From Thermoleophilaceae bacterium (GTDB taxonomy: Bacteria; Actinomycetota; Thermoleophilia; Solirubrobacterales; Thermoleophilaceae): a DNA stretch of 64,000 nt. Below the pieces are notes generated by a model. The model had not been told where the DNA came from. It saw nothing but the letters and a program-made list of their open reading frames with translations, and did no database searches. Below, piece after piece: positions 40,342 to 49,465 of the stretch; position 1 is the first letter of the stretch, and each line of letters opens with the position of its first letter. A program made the translations under genes and the position numbers. The DNA is taken from positions 124,001 to 188,000 of the forward strand of contig JAUJOA010000001.1 in assembly GCA_030447875.1 (NCBI GenBank), written 5' to 3'.

Positions 40342-41387
40342 TCCACCTGCGGATCGTCGCGCCAGAGGGTTGCGCGACCCACGTCCTGGAGCTCCTGAAG
40401 ACCTCGCCCTCGGTCCTGAACGTCATCCACTTCGCGGGGGCCGCCAAGAAGCCGGAGGGTGACCTGATCCTCTGCGACGTGGCGCGCGAGGACGCCAGCG
40501 TGATCCTCAGCGACCTGAGGGAGCTGAACGTGCCCGAGGAGGGTTCGATCTCGATGGAGGTCATCGACAGCCAGATCTCCGACGCCGCGGTGGTCGCCGA
40601 GAAGGCGGCGGCCGGGCTTCCCTCCGACGCGGTGGTGTGGGAGGAAGTGGAGTCGCGGACCTCCGAGAACACCGAGCTCTCCGTGAGCTTCGTCGGGTTC
40701 ACCGTGCTCGCGATGCTGATCGCCTCGGTCGGTATCTTCCTCGACTCACCGATCCTGATCATCGGGGCGATGGTCGTGGGCCCCGAGTTCGGCCCGATTG
40801 CCGGCTTCTGCGTGGCCGTCGTGGAGCTACGGAAGGACCTTGCGAAGCGCTCGGCGGGCGCGCTCGCGGTGGCGTTTCCGATCGGGATCCTGGTGACGCT
40901 GCTGGCGGCGGTGATCTTTCGGGTCAGCGGGCTCGCCCCGGACAACTTCGCGGCGGCGAACCACCCGCTCACCGACTTCATCTCGCACCCCGACTTCTTC
41001 TCCTTCTTCGTCGCATATCTGGCCGGCACGGCGGGCGTCCTGTCGCTCACTACGGCGAAGTCCGGGGCGTTGATCGGCGTTCTGATCTCGGTCACCACGA
41101 TCCCCGCGGCGGCCAACATCGGCGTGGCCGCGGCCTACGCCGACTGGACGGAGTTCCGCGGTGCGGTGCTTCAGCTGGCCGTGAACCTGGGAACGATCTT
41201 CGTCGCCGGCGTGGTCACGCTCTACGTCCAGCGCCGGTTCTACATCTCGCGCCGCAGAAAGCACTTCCGCGACCCGGCACGCCGGGCGGCCGGACTTCCG
41301 GCGGGAAGAAGTCGCTTGGGCCGCACACCGGCCAGCGGAGCCGACCGCAGCGGCGACGGATCCGGTGGCGCGAACGTGGTCCCCTAG
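40338..41387 (+). CDS. DUF389 membrane protein
   Basis: A 349-residue protein. A soluble N-terminal domain (about 1-110) begins IHLRIVAPEGCATHVLELL. A five- or six-helix membrane region follows with SVGIFLDSPILIIGAMVVGPEFGPIAGFC, the DUF389 hallmark, and later LSLTTAKSGALIGVLISVTTIPAAANI. A basic tail closes it. Function is not established for the family. GTG 40338 overlaps the thioesterase stop; its own TAG shares the palindrome CTAG (41384-41387) with the convergent ICDH-like gene. Confidence 0.88.
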   Translation: MIHLRIVAPEGCATHVLELLKTSPSVLNVIHFAGAAKKPEGDLILCDVAREDASVILSDLRELNVPEEGSISMEVIDSQISDAAVVAEKAAAGLPSDAVVWEEVESRTSENTELSVSFVGFTVLAMLIASVGIFLDSPILIIGAMVVGPEFGPIAGFCVAVVELRKDLAKRSAGALAVAFPIGILVTLLAAVIFRVSGLAPDNFAAANHPLTDFISHPDFFSFFVAYLAGTAGVLSLTTAKSGALIGVLISVTTIPAAANIGVAAAYADWTEFRGAVLQLAVNLGTIFVAGVVTLYVQRRFYISRRRKHFRDPARRAAGLPAGRSRLGRTPASGADRSGDGSGGANVVP

Positions 41388-42496
41388 CCGCGGGCGCCGA
41401 GCGACGACCAGACCTCGAGCTTGCTGCGGACGCGCTCGATGACCGCGTCGGTGAACTCGCCGGTCGAAGCGTGGCCGGCGAGATCCGGCGTCCGAGTTCC
41501 TGCCGCCGTGGCCTCGAAGACGGACTCGTAGATCGCACGCGAGGCAGGCTCGGCCGCTGGGTGGCCCGCCTCCGAGACGTAATGGAGGAGGGCGGCGATC
41601 GCGAGGATCATGGCCATCGGGTTGGCGATGTCCTTGCCTTGCAGGGCGGGCGCGGTGCCGTGGGGCGCCTCGGCCATGACGGTCTGGAGCTCGTAGTCCT
41701 CGTCGAAGGCGAGCAGCATGGACTCCGCGGCGGCGATCGACCCGAAGAGCGGAAGGACCAGGTCCGACAGGCAGTCACCGTCGCGGTTCAGGGCCGGGAT
41801 CACGAGCGGCGCGTCCGCGGCGCCCGAGACGAGTCCGGCGTAGGTGGCGTCGATCAGGACCGGCTCGTAGGGCACCTTCGGATGGCGCTCGGCCGCGGCA
41901 TCGAGCTCTTCCTTCAGCATGCCTTCGTACACCGGGCTGACGGTCCACTTCGGCCCGCCGTAGACACGCCCATGGAGCCGCTCGGCCGTGCGGAAGCTGT
42001 ACTCCGCCACGGCCCTGCAGTTGGCCCGCGTGATGCGCTCGGTCCGGAAGGCGATCTCGCCGTCGGAGCTGTCGTCGCTCGCCCCCTCCCGCCATTGCTC
42101 CGCGCCGTAGGCGTCCCCGACCGCCATCCGTGCCACGGCGATCGGGTAGTGGACGCCGGCCACCGGCGCAACGCCCGGTATCCGTCGTCCCGTACGGATG
42201 ATGACCTTGCCGCTGATCAGCTCGCGCAGGAGGCGGTTCGGGCTGCCCACGTCGCCGGCGCCCTCGGGCGTGACGGTGGCCGCCTTGAGCCCGAATCCCG
42301 CCTCACGCATGGCCGTGGCCGCGTCGGTGACCACCTGGTTACCGGTTGCGCGACGGCTCTCGAGCGACAGGTCAAAGCGCTCGAGGGACACCTCGACGCC
42401 GGTGACCGAGGGGTCGAGCACGCGAATCGCCTGCTCGAGGAGCTCCTGGCCGGTCTCGTCGCCGTCTAGCACGATGATCCTGAGGCCGCCGGCCAT
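41384..42496 (-). CDS. Isocitrate/isopropylmalate dehydrogenase family, probably isocitrate dehydrogenase
   Basis: A 370-residue decarboxylating dehydrogenase. It starts LRIIVLDGDETGQELLEQ and has the SPN triad in GSPNRLLRELISGKVIIRTG, the metal Asp residues in LIDATYAGL and NRDGDCLSDLVLPLFGSI, and the nucleotide motif EAPHGTAPALQGKDIANPMA. The SPN and RDGD..SD segments resemble NADP-isocitrate dehydrogenases rather than LeuB, which is present elsewhere in the window. It stands alone, convergent with DUF389. Confidence 0.82.
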   Translation of the reverse strand: MAGGLRIIVLDGDETGQELLEQAIRVLDPSVTGVEVSLERFDLSLESRRATGNQVVTDAATAMREAGFGLKAATVTPEGAGDVGSPNRLLRELISGKVIIRTGRRIPGVAPVAGVHYPIAVARMAVGDAYGAEQWREGASDDSSDGEIAFRTERITRANCRAVAEYSFRTAERLHGRVYGGPKWTVSPVYEGMLKEELDAAAERHPKVPYEPVLIDATYAGLVSGAADAPLVIPALNRDGDCLSDLVLPLFGSIAAAESMLLAFDEDYELQTVMAEAPHGTAPALQGKDIANPMAMILAIAALLHYVSEAGHPAAEPASRAIYESVFEATAAGTRTPDLAGHASTGEFTDAVIERVRSKLEVWSSLGARG

Positions 42497-42579
42497 CGAG
42501 CTGACTGTATCCGCTGACCGCCGGTCCACCCATTCCGGACGAGGGATCCGCCGAGCCGGCTGGCCGGCGGCCGCCGGGC

Positions 42580-43170
42580 CTAGGGCGCCGTGCGCTCCTC
42601 CACATCGCCCGGCGCGAGGCCGAGCTCGTCGGCCCGTTCCTCCATCGCCGCGATGACGCGCCCCACGTGCTCGTCGAAGTCGACGCCGAGCTCCTCGGCG
42701 CCGCGCCGCACGTCGTCCCGGTCCACGCCGGCGGCGAAGCTGGGCTGCTTGAGCTTCTTCTTCACCGACTTGGGAGTGAGCCCGACGATGCCGGTCGGGC
42801 GCACCCTCGCGCAGGCGGCGATGAAGCCCGAGAGCTCGTCGACGGCGTAGAGCGTCTTCGCGAGCGCGCTCACCCGCGGCACGCGCAGGAAGTCGGCGTG
42901 GCCCGCCACCGCGTCGATCACCTCGTCCGGATAGCCGAGGCGCTCGAGCTCTCGGATCGCCATCCGCGGATGGCCGGTCTCGAGATCCGGGAAGCGCTCG
43001 TAGTCGAGGTCGTGGACGATTCCCGTCACCGCCCAAAGCTCCTCGTCATCGCCGCGCTCGCGCGCGTAGGCGCGCATCGCCGCCTCCACGCCCAGCACGT
43101 GCTTGCGCAGCGAGTCGGACTCCGTCCACTCGCAGAAGAGCCGCCAAGCCTCGTCGCGCGAGACGCTCAT
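42580..43170 (-). CDS. HD (HDIG-type) domain hydrolase
   Basis: A 196-residue protein with the HD pattern: His in SDSLRKHVLGVEAAMRAYA, HD in TGIVHDLDYERFP, then HPRMAIRELERLG and a later AVAGHADFL. These residues bind one or two metals in phosphohydrolases. The C-terminus includes SVKKKLKQPSFAAGV. ATG 43168-43170 faces murA across a 123-base divergent region. The substrate is unknown. Confidence 0.88.
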   Translation of the reverse strand: MSVSRDEAWRLFCEWTESDSLRKHVLGVEAAMRAYARERGDDEELWAVTGIVHDLDYERFPDLETGHPRMAIRELERLGYPDEVIDAVAGHADFLRVPRVSALAKTLYAVDELSGFIAACARVRPTGIVGLTPKSVKKKLKQPSFAAGVDRDDVRRGAEELGVDFDEHVGRVIAAMEERADELGLAPGDVEERTAP

Positions 43171-43293
43171 GCGCTCACCGTAGCGTCGACGCCAGCTGAC
43201 GGCCCTATGAGATGGCGTCCCAGCACCGGAAGGCGGCGGATGCCTCCGGTACCCTTGCCGGGCCGTTCGCGAGCAGGGAACGAGCGCCCACTT

Positions 43294-44592
43294 ATGGAGA
43301 AATTCGTCATCGAAGGCGGCTATCCGCTGTCGGGCCGGATGGTGCCCGCGGGGAACAAGAACGCAGCGCTGCCCGTCCTGGCCGCATCGCTCCTCACCGA
43401 GGAGGAGGTCGTCGTGCGCAACGTCCCCCGCATCCGAGACGTCGAGGCCATGCTCGACCTGCTGGCCGGGATCGGCGTCCGCGTCGAGTGGCGCGGCGAC
43501 AGCGTGGTGGCCCTCAACGCAGCGAACATCGGGCCGGGCGAGGTGGACCCCGAGCTGTCGAGCAGGATCCGGGCGTCGTTCCTGCTCGCCGGCCCGCTGC
43601 TGGCGCGCTTCGGTGAGGCGCACATGCCGCCGCCCGGGGGCGACGTGATCGGACGCCGCCGCCTCGATCCCCACCTCGACGCCTTCCGGGCGCTCGGTGC
43701 CTCGGTCGAGGCGAACCGCTCCTACACGCTCGCGGCCCCGGCGGGCCTGCGGGCGTGCGACTTCTTCATGGACGAGCCGTCGGTCATGGCGACCGAGAAC
43801 GCGCTGATGGCCGCGGCACTGACGCCGGGTTCCACGGTGATCCACAACGCGGCGTCGGAGCCGCATGTCCAGGACCTCGCTCGGATGCTGCTCCAGATGG
43901 GCGCTCGCATCGAGGGCATCGGGTCGAACGTCCTGATCGTCCACGGCCAGGACTCGCTCGGCGGGGCCGACCACGCGATCAGGCCGGACTACATCGAGAT
44001 CGGAAGCTTCATCGCGCTCGCGGCCGTGACCGGCGGCGAGTTGCGGATCGGCGACGTGGTGCCGGAGGACCTTCGCATGACCCGGCTCGTGTTCGAGCGG
44101 CTCGGGTGCAGGGTCGAGCTCGAGGGCGACGAGGTCGTGGTCCCTCCAGAACAGCGTCTGCGCGTCAAGGACGACGCCGGCGATGCGATCTCGAAGATCG
44201 AGGACGGTCCGTGGCCCGCGTTTCCCGCCGACCTCACGAGCATCGCCCTTGCGCTCGCCACGCAGGCCGACGGGATGGTGCTGATCTTCGAGAAGATGTT
44301 CGAGAACCGCCTGTTCTTCGTGGACAAGCTCGTCTCCATGGGCGCTCGGGTCCTGCTGTGCGATCCACATCGCGCGGTGGTCAGCGGCCCGAGCCGGCTT
44401 CATGCGGAGCGCATGGAGAGCCCGGACATCCGGGCGGGTATGGCCATGCTCATCGCGGCGCTCTGCGCCGAGGGCACCTCGGAGATCGGCAACATCGGCC
44501 AGATCGACCGCGGTTACGAGCGCATCGACGAGCGCCTGCGCGGCCTCGGTGCGCGCATCGAGCGCACGGGAGCCGAGCTCGAGACCGCTTAG
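43294..44592 (+). CDS. murA: UDP-N-acetylglucosamine 1-carboxyvinyltransferase (MurA), Asp117 type
   Basis: A 432-residue EPSP-synthase-fold enzyme that transfers enolpyruvate to UDP-GlcNAc, the first committed step of peptidoglycan. Landmarks are VPAGNKNAALPVLAASLLT, RASFLLAGPLLARFG, DFFMDEPSVMATENALMAA and FPADLTSIALALAT. In the active loop MPPPGGDVIGRRRLD the usual Cys is Asp117. This is the natural variant found in mycobacteria and chlamydia, which makes the enzyme insensitive to fosfomycin. ATG 43294 is well supported. Confidence 0.95.
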   Translation: MEKFVIEGGYPLSGRMVPAGNKNAALPVLAASLLTEEEVVVRNVPRIRDVEAMLDLLAGIGVRVEWRGDSVVALNAANIGPGEVDPELSSRIRASFLLAGPLLARFGEAHMPPPGGDVIGRRRLDPHLDAFRALGASVEANRSYTLAAPAGLRACDFFMDEPSVMATENALMAAALTPGSTVIHNAASEPHVQDLARMLLQMGARIEGIGSNVLIVHGQDSLGGADHAIRPDYIEIGSFIALAAVTGGELRIGDVVPEDLRMTRLVFERLGCRVELEGDEVVVPPEQRLRVKDDAGDAISKIEDGPWPAFPADLTSIALALATQADGMVLIFEKMFENRLFFVDKLVSMGARVLLCDPHRAVVSGPSRLHAERMESPDIRAGMAMLIAALCAEGTSEIGNIGQIDRGYERIDERLRGLGARIERTGAELETA

Positions 44593-44664
44593 CGGCGGTC
44601 CGGCCGCGCGCGAGCTTCGCTGCGACGGCGCCCGGCGGGACTCCAGGAGCAGCTGGACAGCAAG

Positions 44665-45642
44665 ATGATCAGCCCCACGCCACCCGGCACGCGTGACGTG
44701 CTGCCCGACGAGATGCGGGAGCTGCGCTTCATAACGGACCGGCTGCGCGCGGTGTTCGAGGCCGCCGGCTACGGCGAGGTCTCGACGCCGACGATGGAGT
44801 ACGAGGACGTGCTCGTCCGCGGCGACGACCGGGCGGCCGGGGCCGGCTACCGAGTGTTCGACGATCAGGGACGCGTGCTCGTGTTGCGGTCGGACATGAC
44901 GATCCCGATCGCGCGGCTCGCTGCCTCGCGCTACGGTGACGCACCGGCGCCGATCAGGCTGTCCTACTTCGCGCACTCATACCGTGCGGTGGAGCGGGGT
45001 CGCGGACAGGCGCGCGAGTTCCTCCAGGCGGGGATCGAGCTGATCGGCCGGCCGGCGCCGGAGGGGGACGCCGAGGTCATCGCGACCGTGCTCGACGCGC
45101 TCGAGGCCGCCGGCCTGCGCCGCCACCGGATCGGGCTGGGCGACGGGTCGCTGTATCGCACCCTGCTCGCGAGCTTGGACGTGCCGCTGGAGGAGCGCAT
45201 GCCGCTGCTCGAGGCGCTGTCCCGGCGCGATCTGGTCGGGCTCGAGTCCCGCGTGAGAGGGCTCGACCTCTCCGAGCGCGCATGCGAGCTGCTCACCAGG
45301 CTGCCGACGCTCCGCGGCGGACCCGAGATCCTCGATCGCGCGGATGGACCGGTGGCGGCCGCGCTCGACGACCTCCGCGCTTGTCACGAGCTCCTGGTCG
45401 AGCGTGGGGTGGCGGACCGGGTGATCCTCGATCTCGGCCTGGTTCGCGAGCTCGGCTACTACACCGGCGCGGTGTTCGAGGTCTATGACCCGGCGGTGGG
45501 ATTCGCGATCGGCGGCGGCGGCCGCTACGACGACCTGCTCGGCCGCTTCGGCCGAGCGCTGCCGGCATGCGGCCTTGCGCTCGACGTGCAACGTGTGCAC
45601 GTCGCGGGAGCGGAGGAGGAGCGGCTCGATGACGGCCGGTGA
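44665..45642 (+). CDS. hisZ: ATP phosphoribosyltransferase regulatory subunit (HisZ)
   Basis: A 325-residue histidyl-tRNA-synthetase-like protein without the full synthetase length. It has TPPGTRDVLPDEM, VLRSDMTIPIARLAASRYG, QAREFLQAGIELIG and AIGGGGRYDDLLGRFG. HisZ pairs with short HisG to form the regulated first enzyme of histidine synthesis. The short HisG overlaps it by 14 bases, which supports HisZ over HisS. It opens the his operon 72 bases after murA. Confidence 0.93.
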   Translation: MISPTPPGTRDVLPDEMRELRFITDRLRAVFEAAGYGEVSTPTMEYEDVLVRGDDRAAGAGYRVFDDQGRVLVLRSDMTIPIARLAASRYGDAPAPIRLSYFAHSYRAVERGRGQAREFLQAGIELIGRPAPEGDAEVIATVLDALEAAGLRRHRIGLGDGSLYRTLLASLDVPLEERMPLLEALSRRDLVGLESRVRGLDLSERACELLTRLPTLRGGPEILDRADGPVAAALDDLRACHELLVERGVADRVILDLGLVRELGYYTGAVFEVYDPAVGFAIGGGGRYDDLLGRFGRALPACGLALDVQRVHVAGAEEERLDDGR

Positions 45643-46273
45643 GAACCTCACGATCGCGGTGCCGCGGGGCGCGCTCATGGGCGAGACCCTCGATCTCCTC
45701 GAGCGCCTCGACGTCGACGTCGCCGAGGTGAGGAGCAACGAGCGCAAGCTCCTCTTCGCCGAGTCGCGCATCGTCACCATGCGGCCGAGCGACGTGCCGA
45801 CGTATGTCGAGCGCGGGGCCGCGGACATCGGGATCACGGGCAAGGACGTGCTTCTCGAGCAGTCGGAGCGCGAGGTCTACGAGCTGCTCGACCTCGGCTA
45901 CGGGCGCTGCCGGATGATCGTCGCGGCGCGCGAGGGCGACGACGCCATGGGCGAGTCACTGCGGCGGCTCGGAACGGTTCGTGTGGCCACCAAGTATCCG
46001 CGAGTGGCGGCCGCGCACTTCGGCGCGACCGGCCGCCAGGCCGAGATCGTCGAGGTGAAGGGCTCGGTCGAGCTCGCGCCGTTGACCGGGCTCGCCGACG
46101 CGATCGTCGATCTGACCGCCACGGGCCGAACCCTCGACGAGAACCGGCTCGAGGAGCGCGAAGAGATCGTCGTCTGCACCGCCCGCCTGATAGCCAACCC
46201 GGTCGTCCACAAGCTCAAGGCCGCGGCGCTCGACTCCCTGGTGGAGCGGATGCGGGAGGCCACATGCGCGTGA
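45629..46273 (+). CDS. hisG: ATP phosphoribosyltransferase catalytic subunit, short form (HisG)
   Basis: A 214-residue HisG lacking the C-terminal ACT-like domain of long forms, so it needs HisZ. It contains LTIAVPRGALMGETLDLLER, VPTYVERGAADIGITGKDVL, TKYPRVAAAHF and the PRPP loop VDLTATGRTLDENRL. ATG 45629 overlaps hisZ by 14 bases, and the end overlaps hisD by 10. Confidence 0.95.
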   Translation: MTAGENLTIAVPRGALMGETLDLLERLDVDVAEVRSNERKLLFAESRIVTMRPSDVPTYVERGAADIGITGKDVLLEQSEREVYELLDLGYGRCRMIVAAREGDDAMGESLRRLGTVRVATKYPRVAAAHFGATGRQAEIVEVKGSVELAPLTGLADAIVDLTATGRTLDENRLEEREEIVVCTARLIANPVVHKLKAAALDSLVERMREATCA

Positions 46274-47520
46274 CCAGATTCGCCGCGGACGCGAGTGCCG
46301 CCGCTATTCGCGCGCTGCAACCCGCGCCGCTCGCGGTGGAGGATGAGGTGCGCGCGATCCTCGACGAAGTCCGCTCGGGAGGCGACGCCGCCGTCGAGCG
46401 GCTGACCGCAGCCTTCGACCAGGCGGATATCGCCCCGGAGCAGCTTGCGGTCCCGCCGGCCGAGATCGAGGCCGCCGTGGGAACCCTGGAGCGGCCCGTG
46501 CTGGCCGGACTCAGAACGGCGATCGCGAACGTCCGGGCCGTGGCACGGGCACAGATCAGGGAGAACGTCGTGGTCGACCTCGAGGACGCTCAGCGGGTCG
46601 AGGTGGCTGACCTCCCCGTGCGCCGTGCCGGCGCCTACGTGCCCGGCGGGCGCGCGCCGTACCCGTCCACGCTCGTCATGTGCGCGGTCACGGCGCGGGA
46701 GGCGGGGATCGAGGAGCTCGCGGTCTGCGCTCCACCCGGGCCGGAGGGTCGCGCGCACCCCGCCGTGCTCGCCGCCTGCTACCTCTGCGGCGTGACCGAG
46801 GTGTACCGGATGGGCGGCGCCCAGGCGATCGCGGCGCTTGCGTACGGCACGGAGTCGGTGACGCCGGTCGACGTGATCGTCGGCCCGGGCAACGCGTACG
46901 TCCAGGAGGCCAAGCGGCAGGTCGTGGGCATGGTCGGCATCGACGGCGTCGCCGGCCCCAGCGAGCTCGTAGTGGTGGCGGTCGGCGGGGCGGATCCGGA
47001 GCTCGTTGCGCTCGACCTCCTGGCACAGGCAGAGCACGGTGCGGACAGCCTCGTGGCTCTGATCTCGCCGGATCGGCGGCTGGCGGCAGAGGTGGAATCC
47101 GCGGTCGGACGACTGGCGGGCTCGCGGCAGAGCGTGGCGGACGCCACGCTCGCGATCGTCGACGCCTCCGATGCGCGCGCTGCCGTCGCGCTCGGAGACG
47201 CGCTGGCTCCGGAGCACCTGCAGCTCGTGGGGGACGACGTCGAGCGGCTAGCGCCGCAGGTGCGCGCCGCCGGCTGCCTCTTCGTCGGCCGCGATGCCGG
47301 CACGGCCTTCGGCGACTACGTGGCCGGCTCGAACCACGTGCTTCCGACGGGCGGCGCGGCGCGCTTCCAGAGCGCCTTGTCGGTGGAGACCTTCCGCCGC
47401 AGAATGGCTCGGGTATCGTTGCCCGAGGGTGCGGCAGCGCGCCTCGCGTCCGCCGGCGCGGCGCTCGCCAGGGCCGAGGGCTTCGAAGTCCACGCCGAGT
47501 CGATGGAGCGCCGCGCATGA
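46264..47520 (+). CDS. hisD: Histidinol dehydrogenase (HisD)
   Basis: This 418-residue zinc enzyme oxidises histidinol to histidine in two NAD-dependent steps. Key segments are RRAGAYVPGGRAPYPSTLVM, MGGAQAIAALAYGT, VGPGNAYVQEAKRQV, GVAGPSELVVVA, LLAQAEHGADS and AGSNHVLPTGGAARF. ATG 46264 overlaps hisG, and the stop overlaps hisB as ATGA. Confidence 0.96.
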   Translation: MRVTRFAADASAAAIRALQPAPLAVEDEVRAILDEVRSGGDAAVERLTAAFDQADIAPEQLAVPPAEIEAAVGTLERPVLAGLRTAIANVRAVARAQIRENVVVDLEDAQRVEVADLPVRRAGAYVPGGRAPYPSTLVMCAVTAREAGIEELAVCAPPGPEGRAHPAVLAACYLCGVTEVYRMGGAQAIAALAYGTESVTPVDVIVGPGNAYVQEAKRQVVGMVGIDGVAGPSELVVVAVGGADPELVALDLLAQAEHGADSLVALISPDRRLAAEVESAVGRLAGSRQSVADATLAIVDASDARAAVALGDALAPEHLQLVGDDVERLAPQVRAAGCLFVGRDAGTAFGDYVAGSNHVLPTGGAARFQSALSVETFRRRMARVSLPEGAAARLASAGAALARAEGFEVHAESMERRA

Positions 47521-48104
47521 CCCGATCCGCCGACAGGTCCCGCAGCACCGCCGAGACCGAGATCAGCCTCTCGCTCACCTTGGACGGCACGGGGGAGGGC
47601 AGCCGCCGCACGGGCGTCGGATTCTTCGACCACCTCCTCGACGCGCTTGCCCGCCACGGGCGGCTCGACCTCTCGATCGAGGCACGCGGCGATCTGGAGA
47701 CCGGCGCACACCACACGGTGGAGGACACGGGGATCGTGCTCGGACAGGCGCTCGACGAGGCGCTGGGAGATCGAGCCGGAATAGCTCGCTTTGGACAGGC
47801 GACGGTTCCGATGGACGAGGCGCTCGCCAGCGCCGTCATCGACATCTCGGGTCGCCCCTACACGGTGTTCCGTGCGGATCTGCCGTCCGGGTCGATCGCG
47901 GGCTTCGACGCGGATCTGGCCGAGGAGTTCTTCCGCGCGGTGGCCGGCGCGGCGAAGCTCACCCTTCACCTCCGCGTCGCGGAGGGCTCGAACGCCCACC
48001 ACATGATCGAGGCCGCCTTCAAGGCCTTCGCGCGGGCCCTGCGCGGGGCGGTAGCGGTCGATTCCAGCGAGCCAGGCGTACCCTCTACGAAGGGACTCCT
48101 GTGA
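47517..48104 (+). CDS. hisB: Imidazoleglycerol-phosphate dehydratase (HisB)
   Basis: A 195-residue monofunctional dehydratase, without the phosphatase domain of the enteric enzyme. Metal-binding repeats are visible: VGFFDHLLDALARHG, ETGAHHTVEDTGIVLGQAL and SNAHHMIEAAFKAFARAL. ATG 47517 overlaps the hisD stop (ATGA); its own stop overlaps hisH (GTGA). Confidence 0.96.
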   Translation: MTRSADRSRSTAETEISLSLTLDGTGEGSRRTGVGFFDHLLDALARHGRLDLSIEARGDLETGAHHTVEDTGIVLGQALDEALGDRAGIARFGQATVPMDEALASAVIDISGRPYTVFRADLPSGSIAGFDADLAEEFFRAVAGAAKLTLHLRVAEGSNAHHMIEAAFKAFARALRGAVAVDSSEPGVPSTKGLL

Positions 48105-48745
48105 CCGGCCCGCGGGTAGCCATCCTCGACTACGGGATGGGCAACCTGCGCTCGGTCGAGAAGGCGCTCGAGCGAGTCGGCGCGGTGGCGGAGACCACGA
48201 GCGACCACGACCGCATCCGGAGCTCAGCGGGCCTCGTTCTGCCCGGAGTGGGCGCTTTTCCGAAGGCGATGGCGGCCGTGCGCGATCGCGGCCTCGACGA
48301 GGTCCTGGCCGAGCGCGTCGAGACGGGCGTGCCCACGCTCGGGATCTGCCTCGGCATGCAGCTCCTCTTCGAGCGAAGCTCGGAGCTCGAGGGAGGACAG
48401 GGGCTCGGCCTGCTCGAGGGTTCTGTCGAGGCGCTCGACGCCGATGGGCTCAAGCTGCCTCAGATCGGCTGGAACGGGGTCGGTTGGCTGCGGGCGTCTC
48501 GGTTGACGGCCGGCCTGCCGGACCCGTGCGCGTTCTACCACGTGCACTCGTTCGCACCAGTGCCCGAGCGGCCCGACGACGTCCTGGGCACGGCGAGCTA
48601 CGGAGGCGAGTTCGCCACCGCCGTCGAGCGCGAACCCGTCTACGGAGTCCAGTTCCACCCGGAGAAGTCCGGCGATCGGGGCCTCCGCCTGCTCGCGAAC
48701 TTTGCGGCGATATGCAGCGACACCGCCGCGCGCGTCGCCGCGTGA
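48101..48745 (+). CDS. hisH: Imidazole glycerol phosphate synthase, glutaminase subunit (HisH)
   Basis: A class I glutamine amidotransferase of 214 residues that supplies ammonia to HisF. The triad is Cys in LGICLGMQLLFE, and His and Glu in GVQFHPEKSG. LDYGMGNLRSVEKAL, LPGVGAFPKAM and YHVHSF are typical. GTG 48101 overlaps hisB and the stop overlaps hisA, both as GTGA. Confidence 0.96.
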   Translation: MTGPRVAILDYGMGNLRSVEKALERVGAVAETTSDHDRIRSSAGLVLPGVGAFPKAMAAVRDRGLDEVLAERVETGVPTLGICLGMQLLFERSSELEGGQGLGLLEGSVEALDADGLKLPQIGWNGVGWLRASRLTAGLPDPCAFYHVHSFAPVPERPDDVLGTASYGGEFATAVEREPVYGVQFHPEKSGDRGLRLLANFAAICSDTAARVAA

Positions 48746-49464
48746 TCCTTCTGCCCGCGATCGACATCCGGGGGGGGCGCGCGGTGCGACTGACCCGGGG
48801 CGACTTCCAGGCGGAGACGGTCTACGTGGACGACCCGCTCGAGGCGGCGCGCGCGTGGGTGGACGCGGGCGCCCGGGCGCTCCATATCGTGGACCTCGAC
48901 GGAGCGCGTACCGGCGAGCCCAGAAGCCTTGGGCACCTGCGCCGCATCACCGAGGAGCTCGCCGTGACCGTGCAGTACGGCGGCGGACTGCGCTCGCTGG
49001 AAGCGGTGGACGGAGCCGTGGGGGCGGGAGCGGATCGGGTGGTCCTCGGCACCGCCGCCCTCACCGACCAGGCCTTCCTCGACCGCGTCCTCGCTGCCCA
49101 CGGCGAACGTGCCGTGGTGGCGATCGACGTGCGCGGCGGTCGCGCCGCGGTCGCCGGCTGGACCGCGGCGACCGAGTCGACGGGGGAGGCGCTCGTCGAG
49201 CGCCTGCAGAAGCGCGGCGCGCGGCGCTTCGTGTATACCGACGTCGACCGTGACGGCATGCTCGACGGACCCGACGTCGATGCGGTACGGCGGTTCGCCG
49301 AAGCCCTTGAGGGGAGCTTCATCTACTCGGGTGGAGTCGGGTCGCTCGACGACCTCGTCACGCTGCGCGCCCTCGAGCTCGGCAACCTCACCGGGGTGAT
49401 CTCGGGCAAGGCTCTCTACGAGCGCCGCTTCACCGTCGGCGAGGCGCAGGCGGCGCTCCGGTGA
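48742..49464 (+). CDS. hisA: ProFAR isomerase (HisA)
   Basis: A 240-residue TIM barrel that isomerises ProFAR to PRFAR. The catalytic Asp residues are in [14 protein letters not shown] and [10 protein letters not shown]; phosphate sites are VQYGGGLRS and [14 protein letters not shown] 48742 is chosen because it overlaps hisH as GTGA and gives the standard VILLPAID start. In some actinobacteria this enzyme also serves tryptophan synthesis (PriA); that cannot be decided here. Confidence 0.94.
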   Translation: MILLPAIDIRGGRAVRLTRGDFQAETVYVDDPLEAARAWVDAGARALHIVDLDGARTGEPRSLGHLRRITEELAVTVQYGGGLRSLEAVDGAVGAGADRVVLGTAALTDQAFLDRVLAAHGERAVVAIDVRGGRAAVAGWTAATESTGEALVERLQKRGARRFVYTDVDRDGMLDGPDVDAVRRFAEALEGSFIYSGGVGSLDDLVTLRALELGNLTGVISGKALYERRFTVGEAQAALR

Positions 49465-49465
49465 C

